Shown here: positions 1 to 12,765 of the stretch, in pieces
How the letters are laid out: every line of letters begins with the position of its first letter
Numbering within the stretch: position 1 is the first letter of the stretch
DNA from: Sinohyriopsis cumingii
Taxonomy: Eukaryota > Mollusca > Bivalvia > Unionida > Unionidae
DNA length: 64,000 nucleotides
Assembly: GCA_028554795.2 (NCBI GenBank)
Contig: CM068842.1
Coordinates: 52,837,608-52,901,607, forward strand
Reading direction: 5' to 3'
Translations under genes and position numbers: made by a program
The notes under the pieces: model-generated
Database searches by the model: none
Told to the model about the DNA's origin: nothing
Seen by the model: only the letters and a program-made list of their open reading frames with translations

Positions 1-3000
1 TTAGATATATCATGTCTGAATAAGTTATCAATAATGTGTCTACTTTCATCTCCATTCAACAAAGCAAAATAAAGGCACACAAAGCCAGACAAAGTCATAT
101 TTGAAGGGTGCATTTATAATGCAATGTGTTTCATGAATAATCAACCAAACTGAAATTATTATCATTAATGAGATAGAAATCTGTATGCACTTAAATCCTA
201 AGAAAGACAGAGAAACTAGGCAATGAGAAGATACTCTAGTATGGAATGCATTATACACATATTTCCCTACATAATTTTGAGTTGTTAAATCTTCAGTTAG
301 TTTGTACATGAATGGCTTCTGCAAAAAAAAGGATCAATATAAGACTTTCTAAGCGAGAGATATAGACAGATTAAGACGAAATAATATTCATGTTCGATCT
401 CATTACTTAAAGTTCACATATTCTTTCAATCTTTCTTCTTCTACAATTCTACTGGTCTCAATATTGCTGATCACACACACAGCCTAGAAATATTTTCAAG
501 CCAAATCCAACTATTGAAAAAAAAAATCTAATAAAAAAAAATTCATGTTTGTCATAAGCATATGTGACTGCATATAATACAAGTAATCCTTTGTAAGGCT
601 GTGAATCATCCTACATTTTTCAGGAGCCCACTTGTTTCCTGTCTGAATTGTTTTTCTTAATTCCACTAAATTTCCTCAGTATTTTAGAGTTTTATGTTTG
701 CTGTTTTCTCATAATACAATAGTAACATAGGAGTAGCAAACTTATCTACAACAAGGGGTTGGCCATTTAATGTTTGGGGGTGGGGTGGGACCATGATTTT
801 CTTTCAAGCTGAAATATTTTCACTTTATCTCAATCTTTTTTTCCTCCAAATAATACCAAGGATATAATAAGTGTTATACTGGTATACTGCAGTACAAAGT
901 TTTCACAGTAACCAACTTTATTATTGCACTGTTTCTTTGGCTACAGGTTGTTTCGCCCTGACCCCTATTAAGTTTTGTCCCCAAGAAATATCTGTCCTAC
1001 CAACCACTACAAAGACATGGCCAAAATGGCACATCTGCATTTAAACTGACACTACTGGAAAAATATTTACTGTTGATTAAAAAAAATGATTGTGAATAAA
1101 TATGTTAGAACTTGAAAATATTTGCTTTGCCTACTTGTTGATCATTCCCAGTGCTCAAAAATCCAAAAGCCACACACATGGGGCCCCTCTAATTTTGGAT
1201 CGGGCCCCTAATGTATTCTAATTAATGTTTTCATCGGGCTTGTTGATAAAACACTGATGCGCTGATGAAGCAGAAATTTATTTTCAACATGGATCATGTT
1301 GAAAGACTAGTAAATTATTAATAGTTATCCACATGTATGCCCCATACCCTTATGAAGATCATCCAATTATTATACTTAGCTGCAAACTTTGTTTTCAAAG
1401 CAAAGTACATAATTTATAAATGGAGAACAGATTGCCTGGGTTACCATAACTAAGGTTCAAATGGCTTTAACATACATATGATTATAAAATACTGTTTTGG
1501 ATAATTATGTGCCAGATACCAGCCAAATCAGTACTGGAACTTTTCAGCAATTGTTTCAACCTGTAGAATGACGCTTGGCCATGTTATAAAACTTAGGTTA
1601 GCATGTATACACAAGCTGATAATTGATTACTTTATTGGTGTAATCTGGAGAGTTTAGGCGAAATGGCACAAGTTTTAGAGTATTGTAAGTAATAAAGGGA
1701 TAAAAGGTGGTTATGTTTGCTTCTGAGTCGTTGATTAAAAAGTGAACATCCTTTGGCGGAGTTGAATAAAAGAGGAAAGCCAGACTAAAAATGATTTTTG
1801 CAAAACCACTTGAGTATTTTTATGGTCTTGTTTAATTGAAGTGGTTTCAAGCTAAAGTTTAATGAAAAATAATTCAGCCTTCCCATGCTCATGCTTACAC
1901 TAGTGTAATGAAACACGAGTTAAACATATTAAACATAAACTATAAATCAAGTTTCAGATGCTAAATGAACATAAACACCGTTGATCCACCGAGTAAGGAG
2001 GACATTGTTAGAGCAATTAGACAACAGCTTATCTCAGGACCTGAAGGAAAACATTAAAGTTTTTGAGATCTAACTAAAGACTCAAGTCAGTTAAATATGA
2101 TTTTGTTTTTGTCTTTTCATACCTGAATTGTAGCAATATCAACCTTTGGTGACAATTGATATTAAAAAATGAGCAATTTTGGGTATATGGAAATTGGAGT
2201 CGGGGCTTGTGATTTTTTTTTTGGTCACCAGCTCTTGGCCTATGTTTAAAAGAAAAAATCTTTGAGTCCTGGTTCCTTCTTAATATCTGTTTAACCCAAT
2301 TAACGCAGCAGCAGTACATGGAATGAGATGTTTTTAAACTTATAATACTGGAAAATATTTACTGTTGATATAAAATGCACATTGTCTGGTAGTAAAGTGC
2401 TAATTTGATTAACACGCATCTACATGTATTACAACACACAAAAATAATCACAAATACCTGAGTAGATGTGTACTATCTTTAACTCAATTAACGCAGAGGT
2501 AGTATAAGGAACGTTTGAAAATTTTGATTCTATAATAAGTTTATTTCTCTGTGATCTGGATTTTTCTCCTTTACTTCTATTTGAGTTTCAATTATTTTTT
2601 ATATTAAAGTCAAGTTTACAGTGTATGTATTAGACCAGAACACAATATTTTAAAATAACTTACTATACTTACAGACTAATAAGTTAGCATTAATATTTTA
2701 ACAAATATGGTTATATAAACTAAAACTTCATCTGAGATAGTGATTATGATTTGGTTACACTGGGATAAATATTCCAAGTTATAATGGCTTAATACAAAGA
2801 ACCATATTGTAGGCTGTCAAAAACAGTTATAACTACCTGAACACCAAGGCAAAAGAAGTATAAAAAATACAAAAAAAATAAAAGACTCTTGACAGATCAA
2901 AGTGGAAATCGGAATGGAACATCTTTCAACATATCAAACTTATTCACTGCCTTCAACTCTCTCACATAATTGGATAGTTTTGATGCAGACTTGGATGATC

Positions 3001-6000
3001 TTCAACCAATTCTGACAACAGGCGAGTCAACTGTCTCCTTAATGGACTGATGTCTAACATGTACACTATACTGAAAGCCCCAAAATTGTCCCCAAAAAAG
3101 CCAAACCAAAGAACAAAGTACCAGGTGACAAGAACTCAAAAATTATGACAAAAGTCTGAAATGACCAGAATACAGAAATTTTAAAAGAATAATACACATT
3201 TTTTTGTTACGATTTTGTCAGGCTTTCTATGATATAATAAATTTTCAATTTATCTTCCAAAAGATAATGCACATAATGTCATACACTTTTATAATTACTT
3301 CCCTTTAAATCACTGTTACCATATCTTTGGTCATCTTTCTTAGCAAATGTATTGGAAACATTATCTCCATCAAAAATTGAATGATTTCCAGATGTCTGCG
3401 TGAATGCAAAAAAAAAAAAAGGGAATAAAATAGTATATAACCAATATTATATACAAAATAAATCCTTTATGTATAGTTCTGAACTTCTCATTATGCTAGT
3501 ATGTGACAAATTCCATTCCTTTAAATAATGTCAAAGATTCAGGCTGACCCAAAAGATGACAGACACCTTTCACAAGGGAGGTAAACCATAATGGAACCAA
3601 AAAGGTCTATTACAATTCATGCATTATCTAATATTTCTCTTCTGGTAGTCACCATTTCTGCAACCACTGACGAGAGCAAAATAATTTGAAACTTTGGTCT
3701 ATTTCTATACTGCCATTTTGCTATGTCATCATCACTATCCTTGTAGCAGCTCTATGTAATTTTTGGAAAGTTAAGACTATCCAAATACATCTTTATGAAC
3801 TTTAATACGGACAAAATAACAGATAATCAAATTCCAGAAAAATATACCTTTAAAATTTTGCAAACTTTAAGACATGGAAATATTAGTCATACATATAACT
3901 CGTCATATCCACCAAACTGTGCACTATTTATTGTCCTGGATAATTACAGCTAAGACACCAAGAAGTAAATAATAGCCCACATATAATAAAACATGCGAAA
4001 ACCTTTATATGATGCAGATACAGCCCGTGATAAAGATTCATATTTTGAAACAATGAGTAATAATTTCAATGGTCTGAAATTTGTGTCTGCAATGTTACGT
4101 GTAATCCATTGGATCATATGGGGACTTTTTATTGTGGTGCTCAAATAGTTCTCTTAACATCACATTAAACTTCCTTACATCATTAAAACACGCAGATATT
4201 GCCATCTGTCGTTATATGCGAAATCAAATGTGACTACAATCAGAGGAGCACCAATTTTGTTCAGGTAGCAGAAGTTTCATCTGAATCAAAGGTAACAGTT
4301 ACATTAGACTATTGGTTGTAGTAATTTTAATGCCAGAAACGGTGTTTCTGAAGAAGGTATGTTCTTTCTCTGTAGATTTATGTACATTTGGTTGAATCTG
4401 TAAAAGTGCCTTTACATGGCTAGCTGCATTATTTTGACCAACATACCATATTACTGTTTTGCATTATAAAAGCTGCATTTAATTTAGGACAGAGTAATGG
4501 CTTTTGTATCCGTCCTTAATGCAGCAAGTACTACGTTGCTTTGACATTATCTTCAGGACTATCGTTTTTGGTAATGCAAATAACTAAGACATAAAACTTC
4601 ATTATCTTAATTATCTCATCTATTTTCTCTCCACCCATTTATTTATTTTGCTTCTATTTACATTTTTTTATGAAATTATGGATTTTTCAACATCTCTTGT
4701 AATGTTTTATTTTAATTTACTTGAATATCTATAGATCATTTGCAGTCTTCGTTGGGATTTGGTGTCCAAGTTATGAGTAACAACTGTAGTTTCTAAACAA
4801 AATATGGTTCATTACCATATATACTTACGTATAAGTCAAATAATTTAGGAAAAAAATAAAGCCCTGGAAGAAGGGGTGTGTGTTGGTTTGTCCATGGGCC
4901 AATGTCTAAGCTTGACAGTTTTTAAGTCTTTTTGTTGACTACTGTAATGGCTGTAAATCTTGGGACCCGAAAAAATAATTGTTTTTCAGTGTCCTAAGAC
5001 ATATGCATGTAAAAAAATCAGTTTCGGTGTCCCGACACTTATTGAACTGTTATAAAACACTATGATTGATTTTGCTATTATTTTGCATGAGCATATTGTC
5101 TGATTTCTCCAACACAAAATTAAATAAAGGTAAATATTGACTATAAATTCATTGGCCGGTTGAGATTAACAGGTGACCAGGCTGCACTTACATAGTGCAA
5201 AGCATGCATAGTCACTTAAATCCTTTTTTATTCCCAAACATTATATGCAGAATTTGCTTTATTCATTGTTTTGACCAAATTGCGTACTTCCAGATAACAT
5301 TTCAGCTAGTCCATAATAACTGTTTCATTTATGCTCAATCATGCGCTCACAAGTTACTCATTTTCAATGATATAAGTGCTCATACAAACTGAGGTAATAT
5401 TTAAGAAAATGAACGCATGTTTAAATGTACAAGGCACATAACCAGCGTAACTTACATGTTCACGAAGCGTGGTAATAATAAAGGATAAAATTCTTATTAT
5501 AATCAACTAAGATCATCATCAATCTACTTTAGTTTTGTGTTTTGGCTGAACAATGGTAAGCCTGAACGTTCGACGCCTCCTTTGTTGATAGTTGGCCTGA
5601 TTTGTGCTTCATTTTCCTACAGCAATACAGGCCAGTTAATCATTAAAACCCTGAGACTGGCTCGTGTTAATGGGGAATTGTGAACGGCAACCATACCAGT
5701 TCATTTATGTGTAATTGCCTTTCATTCCATAATATCAGCACGATTACCGTAGTTTTGTAAAACTGGGTGTAAGGTATACCTGTAAAGTGTCAGAGGAAAC
5801 CAATTTGACCGCTGCAGTGAAGGTCGACTGCGTTACAAACAATATAGCAGTAAAGATATATGTAACGAATATTATAATAATCTACTTAAACAAAACATTA
5901 GTATAGCTATTAGAAACGATATTCTGCTTTCATACTTTCATGATGTGATCCACCGGCTACTGCGGTGGCGTATCTCCGCAAACCGAGGGTAAATGCTCCC

Positions 6001-8181
6001 AGTCGCGAGGCCATCTTGTTTAATATGCTGGATGTAGTCTGGATCTAATATCAGAAACCTTTTCAGCCTTAACTTTATACTAAAACAGAAGTACAAAACC
6101 AGACCATTATATTTTGTGGTTGATTATTATCAGTTTAATTGTCATTGAACGATAAACGAGCTAAATTTAAATTGAACAATTTAACTAAATATAATTTCTT
6201 TTCTCAAAAATAAATGGCAATAATTCCAGTTTTCGTTTGCATAGGTCTAGTCTGGTTCCCTGAGTTGTAAATGCCTTCCGTTGCAATCGGCCATTCGTAT
6301 AGGGGGCGCTCACCAGTTATTATGTACTTTGGAGAGAGTGACGTATATAAGGTGAAGTTCTTTGCATCTAAAACATGCACCGTGGAGAGAATGTTAGCTT
6401 ACCTATATGCTACTTTAACGTAATGTGGCGAAATTTCTTTGGATATTGTACTTTTTAAAATTGTACATGATCTTAACAAACTGTTATCTAAAATGACTGT
6501 CCCCTTGTGCTAAAAAAATAATAATCAGCTGAATTAGTCTAATGTACACTATCCGTAGCAGCTATTAAAATAGGGGAAATGAATTTTTCCAGACTAGACA
6601 CTACGAGCCTCTGAAAGTGCAATGAATGAATTACCAAATGTATAAAAAAATATCGGCTCTTTTTAAAATACAATTTACTTCTGAAGTTCAGGAAGTTAAA
6701 ATGATCAAGTGGATCTAGACCTGTTTGTGAAAGATGCACATCTGGAGTAAGGCCAAGCTGTATACTGTATAACCCATATTACACCCAACAATCAAACACC
6801 AAAATAAAGGAAATTAAAGGTTCTTTGAATTACACCTAAAATATTCGAAGTCTATTTTAAATAGACAGTATGACCAGTGATGATAGCAGGGGAAATTCTT
6901 TTTCTTTAAAATTCTAACTATGCAAAATATGAAACTATAGAGCGCCACCATAACGAGTGCAACTCAGTGAGCATACGAAACATGGAACTAAACTAATTAA
7001 TTAGGGAACCGGCCTGGACTGATGCTAGACTAGTCCCATATCGTAATTAAATGCGTATGACAAGAATGCATGTAACAACGACACCACTCTGTGCCATAGT
7101 TGCTAAGTACTACTCAATTGGACATAGAGCACAATTAATTTTACTATATGTTCTCTACATTTGTTTCTCAGTACTGACCTTTCCACTGTGTGACAATCAA
7201 TGCAAATCATATGTTAATTTAAAATACCTTCAAAGATGACTTCATGGTGAAGTTCTTGTCAAAGGTTGACCTGTTCTTTTTTGAGATGCTGGGCTGTCAA
7301 CAGAGCAGCATGTAAATATAACACAGATTTCACTTCCGAATCATCACCAAGGCCTTATTACTCACTGTGCACTGTCGCCAAATTACACACAGACAACAAC
7401 ACCCTGAGCTCATATTATCAAGAATAAACAATTACCTTTAAATTCATAAATAAAACTCTTCTATCACCAACAAAATGAGAGAGGAAAAAATGTTCCAAAA
7501 ATAGACTAGAACTACATTACTTAACTGGAAGTACTAATTGTGACCTGATTCCAATTGTGGACATTATCCCTACGCCGACTTGGACCCATCTCTGAGGACA
7601 CGTAATTAGTTCCAAACACGTTTTTGTTAAAATCAGTCTACTACATCTCATGGAACTAATCTTAAACTAAGCACAATTCTTTCAATTAAAGTGTGTTAAC
7701 GTGTGTTTGCTAAGCGTACAATTGCCGATATTTATTAGAGCACTTCTGTTATAAAATATTACTTCCTACCTTTCTCAGAGTCAAGACCTTCCACTTCCGC
7801 AGAAAAATAAAACTTGGACTAATTTCGCGAGGGAAAATGCTTCAAACACAAAATCCCGTGTGGGAAACACAACCCCCTCCCTTATTTAGCTTAACCAGTC
7901 AGAATTAAATAGATCTAACCGTCGAAAATGTACACATAACCAGCGAAGTTAGAATAATAGTTCCGCCTTTATTAAATAAACTAATTGCTGGAATATTTCC
8001 CTTTATGGCACTCAGATCAAACGGCACAAAATTGTCCCTGGAATGTCTCCACCTTGTCATTTATTTCCGTTACTTAAATCCTAATTCACATTGCCTGGTC
8101 CAAATGTCTGCCGGTTATCCCAATTAAAAATCAATCACGCCCAAAACGAAAGAAGTTAAATCCATTGCGGTCTAAAGATTT
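1..8181. other. Host intergenic or intronic DNA, no gene recognised
   Basis: AT-rich sequence with poly-A/T runs. Open frames on either strand are under 100 codons and show no family I recognise and no codon pattern suggesting coding. I see no tRNA, no rRNA and no clear repeat family. It could be intron or intergenic DNA of the host. It ends at the 6-bp target duplication of E1. Confidence 0.6.
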
Positions 8182-8187
8182 AATAAT
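8182..8187. repeat. Left target-site duplication of E1 (AATAAT)
   Basis: AATAAT lies directly before the AG terminus of the left TIR. The same six bases follow the CT terminus of the right TIR at 47234-47239. A 6-bp duplication is the usual Maverick/Polinton length. The match is low-complexity, but it falls exactly at both termini. Confidence 0.8.
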
Positions 8188-8555
8188 AGTAATAATGGAT
8201 ACAGTATGGTAAATGAGAACATATTAGGAAAAACACCCTGGGAACGTATAGGAACAAGGAATATTTGACATGGGGAATTTTAACATGGGTGCGACTATAT
8301 AGGGACACAAATTATTGGGACTGTGAAGGGACAATAGGAATGGAACAGGAGATGTGACATCACGGTACTGACTATTAGCAATAATGCAGCAAGGGACTGA
8401 TCACAATCGGACCAAAGATCGGGGAAAAATAGAACGTTTGGGTTACAGAGACATTGATAACATATACAACAGACAACAGACAAACACAAACAACTATACA
8501 ACTGACTAAAAAAAATTAAGGCAAGAAAGCAAATCTTTTCGAGGCATACGTCTGG
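8188..8555 (+). repeat. Left terminal inverted repeat of E1
   Basis: The sequence aligns over about 368 bp with the reverse complement of 46868-47233. Shared blocks include AACATGGGTGCGACTATAT, GGAATGGAACAG and CAAACACAAACAACTATACA. Divergence is substantial. The inner end reaches the purine-rich block (AAATCTTTTCGA on the plus strand). The histone-type hairpin present at the equivalent place in the right TIR is destroyed here. Confidence 0.88.
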
Positions 8556-8650
8556 CACATTCCAGGTGCATATGGAGTTGCATCAGTTTTGCGAGTCTGC
8601 TGCTCATTCTTCACAGTTGATAAATCAACAGTGGGTAGCCAGACTATCTA
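8553..8650 (-). pseudogene. 5' relic of accessory gene b
   Basis: About 90 bp match the start of the accessory gene at 25740-26066 in E2: the shared stretch around TTCCAGGTGCAT continues to the region just upstream of the start codon. The ATG is lost. The relic abuts the TIR directly, so the rest of gene b, and any gene a, were deleted in E1. Confidence 0.6.
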
Positions 8651-9425
8651 TCTATAATTGAATTTACGTCGATTTCGCCTGTTAGGGCATGCTCGACGAT
8701 TTATTTCAGCAAAACTGAATGTTTAATTACTCCTGGGGAAGGAATTAGAGCCTCATCCCCGAGGTATTTATATGTTCAAGGAATACTGATTAATTTGGCC
8801 ATCAGATCGTTGGACTAATTATTCCATAACGACCTGAATGTAGGGCCGTCATGAGTGGGAATGAATCCAACACGCACTCATTAAAAAGGGATTGAAATTC
8901 AGTTGCGATTGAACGCACCAGGTTTCAACCCAAGCAGTATGTAATATCCGCTACGATTGGTTGGCAGCGATGACATCACATTAGGACACCTGGTTTTATG
9001 ACGGGTGGAAATGGTTCCACATTCCGTCATGGTACGAAGTCCGAGATAGGTCAGGAGGAAAGGTACTCGGAAAGCCAGCCATGATGTTGTGTACTCCCAA
9101 AAACGCCAGCCCTTACTTATTTCAAATTTAGTCCAGTTTTTCTAATGGACAGTAAAAACTACCAATAATGTGTTAGCCACCTGTGCAATTAAATCAAATA
9201 CAACAAGTCATAAAATTTTCATACTTCTTATCAAATCTATCTAAGTGTACATAAGAAAAATGCTCTATTTGTCTTGTTTAACTGATATGTCCAAGCGACA
9301 TTTTAAATGTTGGGTCACTATCAGGTAATAGAAAGCTTTTGAGATTTGACGTGGCAATCCAATGGATCATGTTTGTGTAAATGGAGTGTTTTTTTAGAAA
9401 TTGTTTTCAAGCCAAATAGAAAACC
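8651..9425. other. Non-coding part of E1 with one hairpin
   Basis: No open frame with support. An interrupted inverted repeat, ATGACGG to CCGTCAT, lies at 8999-9030 with an inner TGGAA/TTCCA pairing. An ATTGG box and a CRE-like TGACATCA occur nearby at about 8957-8977. This may be old promoter sequence of a lost flank gene, but nothing decides it. Confidence 0.4.
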
Positions 9426-10470
9426 TCAAGGCATATAATCTGTTTCCACACTGGACAGCACCGATGGTTTCCCATACCAATTTCTGACTCCTTGCTTTAA
9501 GTGGGCCGGGAATTCCACTTGCTGGGTTGCAACATGGATTCCATCGGCACCTGGGTTGATCATATCTGCTACACTGCTGTGTATAAATCTTCCGCTCACA
9601 GTCAGTAACCAGAATACTGGGTCTGGAAGGTCATGGATGAATACAATATGGTGGGCAATCATGAGAGCAAGCATGACTGAACAGTTGGTATATTGTACCC
9701 CTCTAATTCGAATGGCTTTACGGGCCTTCCCTAAGACCGCTTTGCTGGGTAGCGGTATATTGGGGTGCGGCTCATAGTTTCTCGCATTAAAGACTATGTT
9801 ATGGTCCGTCAGATGTTTGATGCCCTCGTGTTTGTCAAGAAACAGTTATTCAAGCCCCATTTCATCAGCATGTTTTTTAAATTTTTATTTTTTTTGCTGA
9901 GATCCAGTTCAATTAATTCTCCAAGACTCCATGTATCTTCGTCCTCAGATACAGTCTCTGCTAAGAGCTCGACTGCTTCCTCATGTGACTGGGGAGCTGG
10001 TGATTCACTTTGGGCCGGTATCTCTTTTCTGCCAACATGTGGAACTGGTGGTGGTGGTGGTTCTGGTGGTGATTGTGGAGGTGGGGGAGGTGGTATAGAT
10101 GGAATTCTTTCCCTCATCTCATTGTTTTTTCACGTCACCTTTGTGGTGCGGTTAAGGCTGTAGGTGCTCATCTCTTCTGGGGTGGGGGTCACGTCTTTGA
10201 TCAACTCTTCTAGGGGGGTCCTGTCTTTGCCGTGTTGGCTTGCGTGAAAACGTTCGATCATGTTGTTGTGGATATCTATTACAATATCTATCCTTGCCGT
10301 ATCTATTTCGCCTGTTTGAGTTATAACTATCTTCTTCTCTATATGTCGTTTCTTTTCTCCCATATGAGCAATAGTGTCGTTCATTTAGCTTGGGCACGTA
10401 AGCTCCATCCTGTGGCCAATCTAAGTCCCAGACTTCGCAAGGCATCTCTTGCAGCGGCGGAGATAAGATC
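9426..10470 (-). pseudogene. Unrecognised accessory gene of E1, broken
   Basis: Two stretches share one minus-strand frame: 10384-10130, then 10117-9809. They are separated by an in-frame stop. The second contains a long proline run (PPPPPPQSPPEPPPPP) followed by an acidic segment. After a poly-A/K run near 9880 the apparent coding sequence changes frame and continues to 9426 (hydrophobic segment MLALMIAHHIVFIH, ending DYMP). I recognise no family. E2 has no counterpart. The gene occupies the same accessory slot as genes a and b of E2, because the conserved upstream block (10569-10666) precedes it. The exact start is uncertain. Confidence 0.45.
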
Positions 10471-10568
10471 CATCGCTAGCGCTGTTTTTCATTATGTGTT
10501 GCTTCTACTACGCTCGTTGCAGACTGAATGGTAGCTAGACTGACGAGCATTTCCATTATATTTGTAAA

Positions 10569-10666
10569 GCATGGACGTGAAGGAAAACATCCCTTGTCAC
10601 CAAACCTTATATTGCCCATATCATTACCCCAATGATCGCGCGGACATAAAAGAAACACTCAATCAC
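10569..10666 (-). promoter_or_regulatory. Conserved upstream block of accessory genes (E1 copy)
   Basis: The block contains GGACGTGAAGGAAAACATCC (10573-10592) and, about 45 bp further, CGCGCGGACATAAAAGAAAC. The same two-part arrangement lies upstream of accessory genes a and b in E2 (25371-25474, 26111-26220), and the first part lies upstream of gene c (about 26995-27025). Conservation across divergent coding sequences points to a promoter or operator. The function is inferred. Confidence 0.5.
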
Positions 10667-10859
10667 TTTTTACTTACAAACCCTAACTACTGTTTAAAAA
10701 AACTCACTGACTATTCGACAAGCTAGATAAACGAAGTGCTTATAGACACACTTCTGCCAAAGTCAAACATATGCAGTGCTTACATACACACTTCTATTGT
10801 TTAATTTACTAATATACAATTGACAATTCAATTAGTATCTCTTTACTAGAATATTGTGT

Positions 10860-10875
10860 AGCCCTGAAAAGGGCT
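10860..10875 (-). promoter_or_regulatory. Histone-type 3' stem-loop (E1, gene c)
   Basis: On the minus strand it reads AGCCCT-TTTC-AGGGCT, a perfect 6-bp stem with a UUUC loop, flanked by A-rich sequence 5' and ACACA 3'. A purine-rich AAAGAGA block follows. It lies downstream of the gene c relic (10963-11154) and matches the hairpin after gene c in E2 (26528-26543). Confidence 0.75.
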
Positions 10876-10962
10876 GTTTTTGTGGTCGAGGAGTTATGCC
10901 AATCTTTTATTGTCTAAAATTGCGTCCTCTGGTTCCTGCTGCTACTGCTGTCTCTGCTGTTT

Positions 10963-11154
10963 CTAAAGTGTGTACTTTTCCGTCCATTCTTCCTTTTCTT
11001 TTTTGATTGCCTCTCTGAAGAGCTCTTCTATCTGGTCTTCGGTCACTTTCAACATTCTGACGTTCTCTGTCTCTGATGGCTTCGGTATCAGGCTTTGCCT
11101 GACACGATGTAAATTCACGTAAGCTTCGTTAAGCTTTTCTAGTCTTGAGCACAT
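10963..11154 (-). pseudogene. Accessory gene c, E1 copy (truncated)
   Basis: The start MCSRLEKLNEAYVNLHRVR matches E2 gene c (26574-26933) almost residue for residue, through EEWTEKY. A stop then falls just before the glutamine run found in E2. The remaining protein would be a 63-residue charged helical fragment. The next 100 bp still show decayed Q-coding DNA and end at the histone-type hairpin. Confidence 0.7.
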
Positions 11155-11274
11155 CTTCATAGGAGGATGAGTCAACAATGGTTGGTCAGACTAGAGACTA
11201 CCAATTGCTGACGCGATAGAAAACATCCCTACACTTTTTAGAGTCTGAACGCAAGGATAGTTTGATCTGAGGGT

Positions 11275-11529
11275 TGTTGTTGTTGTTGTTGTGGGGTTTA
11301 ACGCCATTTTTCAGCACACGATAGGCTATACATGGCGGCCAGTATTAATGGTGGAGGAAGAACCCAGGAAAACCCCGGGAAGAACCACCGACCCACGAGA
11401 AGCTACTGGCAAGCTTTCTCACATACCCTCATTAGCCGAATCCTAGACTCGAACTCACGCAGACAGAGGTGAGATGGCAGTGATCCGTAACGGAGAGCGC
11501 TTTAGACCACTCGGCCACTCGGGGCCCCT
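11275..11529 (-). mobile_element. tRNA-derived SINE with Meta-type core, inserted in E1
   Basis: On the minus strand a tRNA-like head (box A near TGGCCGAGTGGTCTAAAGC, box B GAGTTCGAGTC) is followed by a core with TTCTTCCTCCACCATTAATA and CTGGCCGCCATG. The tail is AACGCC/GGCGTT-type sequence ending in a (GTT)n repeat. Near-identical duplications GATCTGAGGG (11265-11274) and GATTTGAGGG (11530-11539) flank it. A second copy in opposite orientation lies at 53586-53820. The core is typical of molluscan SINEs, which is the main clue to the host. Confidence 0.88.
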
Positions 11530-11624
11530 GATTTGAGGGTGCGGGATAGAGAGAAGTCAAAGAGTATGGTTTATCATAAAAATGGCAAACAAACGACATA
11601 TTTTTTTCTTCAAAATACAACATT

Positions 11625-11630
11625 TTTATT
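11625..11630 (-). promoter_or_regulatory. AATAAA signal after the E1 protease gene
   Basis: Reverse-strand AATAAA within a block conserved with E2 (27155-27160), where the same signal follows the protease gene. It marks the 3' end of the structural gene cluster. Confidence 0.55.
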
Positions 11631-11755
11631 CAAATAACTAACAAACAACAATTAACAATCAACCATACAGCATTTTTTTCAAACAATCAAATAAACTAAC
11701 AAACTTTATGTTCTAATAACAATGTACTTTGGACAAGGATGACAACGTTGTGAAG

Positions 11756-12280
11756 TTAAGCTAGACTTCCACTTTGGAACTCATTGGGCCATTGATTTAC
11801 ACTACGTTTCGTAGCTAGAGACAAAAGATAACCATAATGGTCACAAAACCATCGATCTATTTTGTCATCGTTTCTAGAAAAGAGACGATCAAAACTTGTC
11901 ACTAAATGTTCTAAAGAATATCCAAGACTGCGTTGATGAGGAAAATGCACACAATATTGTCCACACACCATGGAATCTGTGCCTTGTAATTTCACATTAT
12001 TGAATCGTGTCTTCTGGGCATTTCTTCTCAAAAAGTCGATGATATCGTCTTCCAAAGGTGGCAATCCATACGAAGCAAAATACTCCACACAACCTTCTTT
12101 AGGAAAGTAGACGGCAACCCAGTTGGTTCCTGGGAGATGACTTTCGTCCGCGTTGATGACATTAGCTTGATGGTCTTGAGGTTTGCGATGACGTAGTTCA
12201 TCTTTAGCATACACGACAGGATTCCTAGAAGGAGTGTACGAACTGTGGTTCAAAAGATAATAAAGTTCCCAGGTATCCAA
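11756..12280 (-). pseudogene. Adenain-like protease, E1 copy, active site lost
   Basis: A 174-codon open frame colinear with the E2 protease (27278-27838). The start codon is TTG where E2 has ATG. The catalytic His (residue 53, GTHW in E2) is Asn here (GTNW). The acidic residue at 69 (YFDSYG in E2) is Ala (YFASYG). The Gln (KLQG) and Cys (VCGQYC) positions remain. The C-terminus is truncated. The frame is open, but two of three catalytic residues and the start are gone, so this is a dead copy. Confidence 0.85.
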
Positions 12281-12330
12281 TTTTGTGAAGTTTTCACTTC
12301 TTGTTTTTCTTCACAGTTAATAATAAGTCA

Positions 12331-12765
12331 TCAATTCAATCTGACCTTTTGCTTGAAAATGTCTGACAAGTAACTGTTTCTTCGTTTCCTCTCTACACTC
12401 TGTGCCAAGAGAGCTTCGATGTGATGGATCTCTAGAGTCATGAATGGAGGAGAAGAATGATCACGCAAGTCTTCATACCACTGATGCAACACGTCTTCTT
12501 CTTCGTCCATATACTCGTCCAATTTTTCTTCTTGACTCAGCATCAGACATTCATCGTGTTGAATTTGACTGGGATGATCATTTTGACATCCATAACAATC
12601 TTTCTTGATCAATTCCGAATTCTGCCAGGTGTTTGGCAAAACAGGAGACTAAATATTGTTATTGTGCTGGCCATCTGGACTTCATCACTACGTCCTTTTC
12701 GTCTTTGTCTTGGGGTTCTGCTTCCAAGGAATCCTTCCATACCATTTCCATAGATTCTCCACTAT
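12331..12765 (-). pseudogene. CYGC-motif protein, E1 copy
   Basis: Matches the E2 gene at 27857-28342, including CYGCQNDHPSQIQHDECLML and the C-terminal SDIFKQKVR. A short in-frame deletion removes residues after LDEY, and the 5' third lies in another frame upstream of 12639. No function is known. Confidence 0.75.

Noticed and set aside
9765..10163. Plus-strand Gly/Ser-rich frame
   Set aside because: It is the complement of the proline-rich minus-strand gene. The minus-strand reading has the better context (upstream block, neighbouring genes on the same strand).
10860..10875. Bacterial-type terminator (hairpin followed by T-run)
   Set aside because: The T-run lies on the plus strand, before the hairpin in gene orientation, and the loop and flanks fit histone 3' ends in a eukaryotic genome.
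11432..11623. Possible tRNA gene or small ORF in the region of the tRNA-like boxes
   Set aside because: The A and B boxes belong to a SINE head: the same unit with core and tail recurs at 53586-53820, and the cloverleaf is not complete.
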